From NCBI RefSeq assembly GCF_001458175.1, contig NZ_CYPW01000006.1, positions 385,337-449,336 on the forward strand: a stretch of DNA of 64,000 nt, given 5' to 3'. A program made the translations under genes and the position numbers. The notes below the pieces were generated by a model, which was not told where the DNA came from, ran no database searches, and saw nothing but the letters and a program-made list of their open reading frames with translations. This DNA comes from Shimia marina. Its GTDB lineage: Bacteria > Pseudomonadota > Alphaproteobacteria > Rhodobacterales > Rhodobacteraceae. Shown in pieces: positions 59,571 to 64,000 of this stretch (its first letter is position 1; each line of letters opens with the position of its first letter).

Positions 59571-60385
59571 GCAAGCTTGGCCGCGGCCGCCTCTTCCCGG
59601 CGTTGTCGCACCACATTGCGCTTATTGATCAGCGATGCGCCAACCACGCCCACCGTCACAATCAGGATCATCAATGTGGACAAGGCGTTGATCTCCGGGC
59701 TCACCCCAAGGCGTACTGAGGACCAGATTTTCATCGGCAGGGTTGTTGCGGAGGGCCCGGCCGTGAACGACGCAATCACCAGATCATCGAGCGACAGGGT
59801 GAAGGCCAGAAGCCAGCCAGAAATCACCGCCGGGGCAATAATCGGCAGGGTCACAAGGCGGAAGGCCTGAAACGGGGAACAGCCCAGATCCAGCGCGGCT
59901 TCTTCCAGCGACTGATCAAAACTCACCAGACGCGAGCTGACCACCACAGACACGTAACACATGGAGAATGTGGTATGCGCCAAAACAATGGTCATCACAC
60001 CACGGTCCACATTCAGGCTGATGAACAAAAGCAGCAGCGACAGGCCGGTGATCACCTCTGGCATCACCATCGGTGCGTAGATCATGCCGGAAAACAGCGT
60101 GCGCCCGGCAAACCGCCCGGATCTGACCATGACAATCGCCGCCATCGTGCCCAGCACCGTCGCCATTGTGGAACTGAGGAAGGCCACTTTGAGTGTCACC
60201 CAGGCCGCATCAAGAAAGGCCCCGTTTGAGAGCAGCTCCCCATACCATTTGGTCGAGAACCCAGCCCAGACCGTCACCAGCTTGCTTTCGTTGAAGCTGA
60301 AGATAATCAGGATCAGCATCGGCAGATACAGGAAGGCAAACCCCAATGTCAGCGACGTGATATTAAACCAGCTCATACGTCTCAT
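59567..60385 (-). CDS. potI: Polyamine ABC transporter permease, PotI/PotC type
   Basis: A 272-residue inner-membrane permease with about six helices and the EAA loop LVSFDQSLEEAALDLGCSPF followed by QAFRLVTLPIIAPAVISGWL. The end of the first helix region (LPMLILIIFSFNESKLVTVW) is typical of PotC/PotI. Overlaps the neighbouring permease and the oxidoreductase by 4 bases. Confidence 0.92.
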   Translation of the reverse strand: MRRMSWFNITSLTLGFAFLYLPMLILIIFSFNESKLVTVWAGFSTKWYGELLSNGAFLDAAWVTLKVAFLSSTMATVLGTMAAIVMVRSGRFAGRTLFSGMIYAPMVMPEVITGLSLLLLFISLNVDRGVMTIVLAHTTFSMCYVSVVVSSRLVSFDQSLEEAALDLGCSPFQAFRLVTLPIIAPAVISGWLLAFTLSLDDLVIASFTAGPSATTLPMKIWSSVRLGVSPEINALSTLMILIVTVGVVGASLINKRNVVRQRREEAAAAKLA

Positions 60386-61269
60386 TTGCCAGCCTCCCTC
60401 TGTTTCTGCTCATTGCGCTGAAACAGCACGATCGGGATGATCAGGATCAGCAAAAGCACCACCGCCACCGCAGAAGCCACAGGCCAGTCTCGGTTGGAGA
60501 AGAACTCCTCCCAAAGCACCTTACCAATCATCAGCGTGCGGGAACCGCCCAAAAGGGAGGGGATCACAAATTCGCCGATGGTGGGAATAAACACAAGGAA
60601 GCTGCCCGCAACGATGCCCTGTTTGGAGAGCGGCACTGTCACCAGCCAGAACGCCGAGAAGCGTGAACAGCCCAGATCTTCGGCTGCTTCCAGCAGGCTG
60701 ATGTCGAGCTTCTCCAGCGCCGCATAGATGGGCAGGATCATGAACGGCAGATAGGTGTACACAATGCCGATATAGACCGCGATATTGGTGTTGAGGATCA
60801 CCAGTGGCTCATTGATGGCCCCGATCCACAACAGGAACTGGTTCAGATACCCCTCCTGGCTCAAAATCCCCATCCAGGAATACACCCGGATCAGAAAGCT
60901 GGTCCAGAACGGCAGGATCACCAGCATGAACAGCATTGCGCGCCACTCTTCTGGCGCCCGCGCCATGCCATAGGCGATTGGATAGCCGACAAGCAGGGTC
61001 AGCAGGGTCGAAATCACCGCGATTTTCAGACTCGACAGATAGGCTTTCCAATAAAGCGCATCTTCGGTGAGCCAGACATAATTCTCCCAGTCCAGTTGCG
61101 ACAGGAAGTGTTTGAACCCTGCCCAGCCGTCAGCAGGATCCAGGGTTGGCGTATACGGCGGGATCGCCACAGCCAGATCGGACAGCGAGATTTTGAAAAC
61201 GATCAGGAAGGGCACGATAAACAGTGCCAGCAACCAGACAAACGGGATGGCGATCAACAGACGGCGCAT
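60382..61269 (-). CDS. potH: Polyamine ABC transporter permease, PotH/PotB type
   Basis: A 295-residue permease with six helices, an N-terminal LLALFIVPFLIVFKISLSDL and the EAA loop DISLLEAAEDLGCSRFSAFW. PTIGEFVIPSLLGGSRTLMI is the PotH/PotB signature for spermidine/putrescine systems. It lies 3 bases after the ATPase gene and overlaps potI. Confidence 0.93.
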   Translation of the reverse strand: MRRLLIAIPFVWLLALFIVPFLIVFKISLSDLAVAIPPYTPTLDPADGWAGFKHFLSQLDWENYVWLTEDALYWKAYLSSLKIAVISTLLTLLVGYPIAYGMARAPEEWRAMLFMLVILPFWTSFLIRVYSWMGILSQEGYLNQFLLWIGAINEPLVILNTNIAVYIGIVYTYLPFMILPIYAALEKLDISLLEAAEDLGCSRFSAFWLVTVPLSKQGIVAGSFLVFIPTIGEFVIPSLLGGSRTLMIGKVLWEEFFSNRDWPVASAVAVVLLLILIIPIVLFQRNEQKQREAGK

Positions 61270-61272
61270 GGC

Positions 61273-62397
61273 TCAGCGCTCCAGAAAGACGCCAGCGGTG
61301 GCGGTCCAGCTGAGCCAGACCTGATCTTCCCAGGTAAAGGCCCGGCGCGAAATACGGCGGTTGTTGGCCGCCTGCGCCTTGATGATCTGTCCCCCGGCCA
61401 GCTCCACATGATAGGTGGAGATATTGCCGAGATAGGCAATGTCGAGCACTTTGCCCTGCACCGCATTGGCGGCATCAACCGGCTTTTCAGCCGAAATAGA
61501 GACTTTTTCAGGCCGGATGGCATAGTGCACATCCTGCCCCTTGCTCGCGCCCGCCAATGGGGAGCCAACCACCGCAGGCTGCCCTTCGGCCCAATGCATC
61601 TGCAGGCTGTCACCTTGGGGATCGGCCTTGCCCTTCATCAGGTTCACCTCACCGATAAAATCGGCAACATAGGTCGAATTGGGGGCCTCATAGATCACAT
61701 CCGGCGTCGCCACCTGTACGATCTGGCCATGATCCATCACCGCCACACGGCTGGCCACTGTCATGGCCTCTTCCTGATCGTGGGTCACGATCACAAAAGT
61801 GGTGCCGGTCTTTTCCTGAATGTCCATCAGTTCAAACTGCGTATCCTGACGCAGTTTTTTATCAAGCGCGCCCAGCGGTTCATCCAGCAACAGAAGCTTT
61901 GGTGCCTTGGCCAGAGACCGCGCCAGCGCCACCCGCTGACGCTGCCCACCAGACACCTGATGTGGCTTACGGCTTGCGAATTTTTCCATGCGGGTCAGGC
62001 GCAGCATCTCTTCCACACGCGCTGCGATCTGATCCTTTGGCATCTTGTCCCGTTTCAGGCCAAAGGCGATGTTGTCCCAGATCGAAAGATGGGGAAACAG
62101 CGCATAAGACTGAAACATCATGTTGACCGCGCGTTTGTTGGGCGGCACCGGTGCAATGTCCTGTCCAGCCAACAAAATGTTACCTTCTGTCGGGGTTTCA
62201 AACCCGGCCAGCATGCGCATCATCGTGGTCTTGCCACAGCCCGAAGGGCCGAGCAGCGCAAAAAACTCCCGTTCAAAAATATCCACCGTCAAATCATCAA
62301 TGGCGGTAAAATCACCAAAGCGTTTGCTTACGTTTTTGAATTGAATGAGGGGTTTTGCATCTGGGTCATTCCAGGGGGCAAAGACATCAAGCGCCAT
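61273..62397 (-). CDS. potG: Polyamine ABC transporter ATP-binding protein
   Basis: A 374-residue ABC ATPase. Walker A GPSGCGKTT (50-58), Q-loop FQSYALFPHL, signature VSGGQRQ (148-154), Walker B LLLLDEPLGALDKK (to 180) and the H-loop THDQEEAM are all intact. The C-terminal TOBE domain (residues ~280-370) fits PotA/PotG. It energises uptake of putrescine or spermidine. It follows the binding-protein gene after a 74-base gap with a hairpin. Confidence 0.95.
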   Translation of the reverse strand: MALDVFAPWNDPDAKPLIQFKNVSKRFGDFTAIDDLTVDIFEREFFALLGPSGCGKTTMMRMLAGFETPTEGNILLAGQDIAPVPPNKRAVNMMFQSYALFPHLSIWDNIAFGLKRDKMPKDQIAARVEEMLRLTRMEKFASRKPHQVSGGQRQRVALARSLAKAPKLLLLDEPLGALDKKLRQDTQFELMDIQEKTGTTFVIVTHDQEEAMTVASRVAVMDHGQIVQVATPDVIYEAPNSTYVADFIGEVNLMKGKADPQGDSLQMHWAEGQPAVVGSPLAGASKGQDVHYAIRPEKVSISAEKPVDAANAVQGKVLDIAYLGNISTYHVELAGGQIIKAQAANNRRISRRAFTWEDQVWLSWTATAGVFLER

Positions 62398-62430
62398 GGC
62401 GGTCTCCGAAAATTGTCGGGGGAGGCAAAA

Positions 62431-62456
62431 GGCCTGCGCAAAGCACTGCGCAGGCC
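62431..62456 (-). terminator. Attenuating hairpin between potF and potG
   Basis: A 10-bp stem GGCCTGCGCA / TGCGCAGGCC with a six-base loop, followed on the minus strand by CTTTTGCC. It lies right after the potF stop and probably lets most transcripts end there, giving more binding protein than permease. Confidence 0.65.
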
Positions 62457-62471
62457 CGAAATCAGATCACA

Positions 62472-63557
62472 TCAGGTGCCCGATTTGATCTTGGTCCACA
62501 TGCGGGTCACAACACGCTGCACTTTTGGCGGGTATGGCGACACCGTGTAGAAGTTCTCCATGGTGGCTTCGCTTGGATAGATCGCCGGATCGCCGATCAC
62601 ATCCTCTTCCAGCAGAGGCTGAGACGCCTTGTTGCCATTGGCGTAATACACATAGTTGGACGCATCGGCCATATTCTGCGCATCCATGATGAAGTTCAGA
62701 AAAGTATGCGCCGCCTCGGGGTTTGGTGCATCCGCGGGAATGGCCATCTGGTCAAACCACATCAACGCGCCCTCAGAAGGGGCGTTGTAAGCGATTTCCA
62801 CACCGTTATCTGCTTCGGCGGCGCGATCACGTGCCTGCAAGACATCGCCAGACCAGCCCATTGCCACACAGATGTCGCCATTGGCCAATGCGTTGATATA
62901 TTCGGAGCTGTGGAATTTCTGCACATAAGGCGCAATCGCCGCCAGAACTGGCTCTGCCTTTGCCAACACGTCCTTGTCTAGGCTGGTGGGATCCTCACCC
63001 AGATAGGCCAGCGCCGCCGGAATCATCTCATCAGAGGCATCCAGAATCTGCACCCCACAAGAGGCGAGTTTTTCCATGTTTGCCGGATCGAAAATCAACG
63101 CCAGAGAGTCAATCGGGGCATCCTCGCCCAGAACCTCTTTGACTTTGGCAACATTCACGCCAAGACCGGTGGTGCCCCACATGTAGTTGATCGAATAGGC
63201 ATTGCCGGGATCATAGGTCGCGGTACGCGCCTCAACCATATCCCACATGTTGCCTTTGTTGCTGAGCTTGGATGTGTCCAGCTTCTGAAACACGCCCGCC
63301 GCGATCTGACGCTGCAGAAAGGCGCCCGTTGGCACCACAACATCATAGCCGGAGTTACCGGCCAGCATCTTGGTTTCCAAAACGTCGTTGCTGTCAAACA
63401 CGTCATAGATCAGCTTGATGCCGGTCTCTTCTTCGAATTTGGTCAGCAGCGCTTCGTCGATATAATCAGACCAGTTGTATACGCGCACTTCTTCGGCGGT
63501 GGCTGCCGCCGCGCCCAAAGCCAGAGCTGATACGAATGTCAGAAAGGATGTCTTCAT
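62472..63557 (-). CDS. potF: Periplasmic polyamine-binding protein, PotF/PotD type
   Basis: A 361-residue substrate-binding protein. A signal peptide (LTFVSALALGAAAATAEE) precedes VRVYNWSDYIDEALLTKFEE, a stretch typical of PotF/PotD. YDVVVPTGAFLQRQIAAGVF, INYMWGTTGLGVNVAKVKEV and VAMGWSGDVLQARDRA line the binding cleft. Putrescine is the likely ligand in view of the PuuB-like oxidase; spermidine is possible. First gene of the minus-strand transporter operon, divergent from a GntR regulator. Confidence 0.94.
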   Translation of the reverse strand: MKTSFLTFVSALALGAAAATAEEVRVYNWSDYIDEALLTKFEEETGIKLIYDVFDSNDVLETKMLAGNSGYDVVVPTGAFLQRQIAAGVFQKLDTSKLSNKGNMWDMVEARTATYDPGNAYSINYMWGTTGLGVNVAKVKEVLGEDAPIDSLALIFDPANMEKLASCGVQILDASDEMIPAALAYLGEDPTSLDKDVLAKAEPVLAAIAPYVQKFHSSEYINALANGDICVAMGWSGDVLQARDRAAEADNGVEIAYNAPSEGALMWFDQMAIPADAPNPEAAHTFLNFIMDAQNMADASNYVYYANGNKASQPLLEEDVIGDPAIYPSEATMENFYTVSPYPPKVQRVVTRMWTKIKSGT

Positions 63558-63613
63558 GGTGATCTCCCGTTGGGTGCCGGGCGTTGGACCCGGTCGTATT
63601 CTGCGAGATTAAT

Positions 63614-63652
63614 TTGATCAAGTTTTTGCGCTATGGCAATATGCTTGTGCAT
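63614..63652. promoter_or_regulatory. Inverted repeats in potF/gntR intergenic region
   Basis: Two short inverted repeats lie in the 148-base divergent space: TTGATCAA (63614-63621) and ATGC-TTGT-GCAT (63641-63652). They may be operators for the neighbouring GntR protein and promoter elements for either gene. Sites of this length are not strong evidence. Confidence 0.25.
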
Positions 63653-63705
63653 TTCGCTCGCCAATATACGTTCTAACACATCAAATCAGGCATAGGGCTG
63701 CACAA

Positions 63706-64000
63706 ATGGAAGGCACAGGGCTTTTGGGACAAGACACTGAACAAAACAGCGAAAATACGCCGCGCGTCCCTGTGCATCAGCAGGTCTATGCACAGCTGAG
63801 AGAGGCTGTGTTGTTTGGTGATCTGGCACCGGGCCAAGCGGTGACCATTCAGGGTCTGATCGAACGCACCGGTGCCGGCATGACCCCAATTCGAGAAGCG
63901 ATTCGCCGCCTCACCAGCGAGGGCGCGCTGGAGTTTCGCGGCAACCGCCGCGTGGTGGTGCCACTTTTGACCGAAGACGTGATCGACGACCTTATTTTCC
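63706..64000 (+). CDS. GntR-family transcriptional regulator, 3' truncated
   Basis: The first 98 residues of a GntR-type repressor. After a 20-residue polar tail, VPVHQQVYAQLREAVLFGDL and APGQAVTIQGLIERTGAGMT with PIREAIRRLTSEGALEFRGN form the winged helix, followed by RRVVVPLLTEDVIDDL, the start of an FCD-type ligand domain. The rest lies right of the window. Divergence from potF suggests it regulates polyamine uptake, which is inference. ATG 63706 gives the expected start. Confidence 0.9.
   Translation, partial: MEGTGLLGQDTEQNSENTPRVPVHQQVYAQLREAVLFGDLAPGQAVTIQGLIERTGAGMTPIREAIRRLTSEGALEFRGNRRVVVPLLTEDVIDDLIF

Noticed and set aside
1-64000. Search for CRISPR arrays, insertion sequences, prophage genes, rRNA, toxin-antitoxin pairs and defence systems
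   Set aside because: No direct repeats with spacers, transposase motifs, terminal inverted repeats, phage structural genes or recognised defence genes were seen.

Overview
The window looks like a chromosomal segment of an alphaproteobacterium of the Rhodobacteraceae (Roseobacter group). The reasons are the alphaproteobacterial flagellar set (FlaF, FlbT, a DUF1217 protein, MotE, FlgJ without a muramidase domain but with a separate SltF-like enzyme), the gltD-gltB order, CtrA-like boxes between divergent flagellar operons, and a moderately high G+C content judged by eye. No insertion sequence, phage gene, CRISPR array or rRNA was seen. One tRNA, tRNA-Pro(CGG), is present.

Layout. 1-6.2 kb: 3' part of aroC, a VOC protein, a two-helix K+ channel, then an overlapping AI-2E/HlyD/DUF2955 membrane-transport trio and a DMT exporter. 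6.3-8.5 kb: thiol/redox genes (CcdA-like protein, periplasmic thioredoxin, msrB-msrA). 8.6-14.6 kb: minus-strand housekeeping and unknown genes (HyuA-like, queG, GST, mtgA, two secreted proteins). 14.9-15.8 kb: a CBS-GGDEF diguanylate cyclase. 15.9-22.1 kb: glutamate synthase, gltD then gltB, with a possible 27-residue ORF and an 11-bp-period repeat between them. 22.3-23.5 kb: uppP and rpsT. 23.9-30.3 kb: a complete six-gene mevalonate operon from HMG-CoA to IPP/DMAPP, unusual for a proteobacterium. 30.4-31.4 kb: tRNA-Pro and a second DMT exporter.

31.5-57.3 kb is a large flagellar locus of several operons: fliF-fliH-fliN-fliP (minus); fliL, a charge-segregated membrane protein, motE, motA, a 776-residue periplasmic protein, an SltF-like transglycosylase, flhA, fliR, flhB and a FliJ-like coiled coil (plus); flgB-flgC-fliE-fliQ-flgF-flgG-flgA-flgH-fliL2 (minus); fliI (plus); flaF-flbT-DUF1217 and flagellin (minus); flgJ-flgN (minus); fliK-flgD (plus). 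It supplies the export gate and ATPase, MS ring, rod, L-ring, one switch protein, stator subunit A, hook-length control and filament with its post-transcriptional regulators. fliG, fliM, motB, flgE, flgK, flgL, flgI and fliD are not in the window.

57.4-64 kb: a small phosphotransferase gene, then a PotFGHI-type putrescine/spermidine ABC transporter with a PuuB-like amine oxidase (minus), and a divergent, truncated GntR regulator at the right edge.

The most interesting items are the mevalonate operon, the stator-associated block (FliL, charge-segregated membrane protein, MotE, MotA, 776-residue periplasmic protein) in which the large protein may be the MotE client, the two 11-bp-period repeat tracts, and the small ORF ahead of gltB. 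All functional statements come from reading the sequence and from knowledge of the families; no database search was run.
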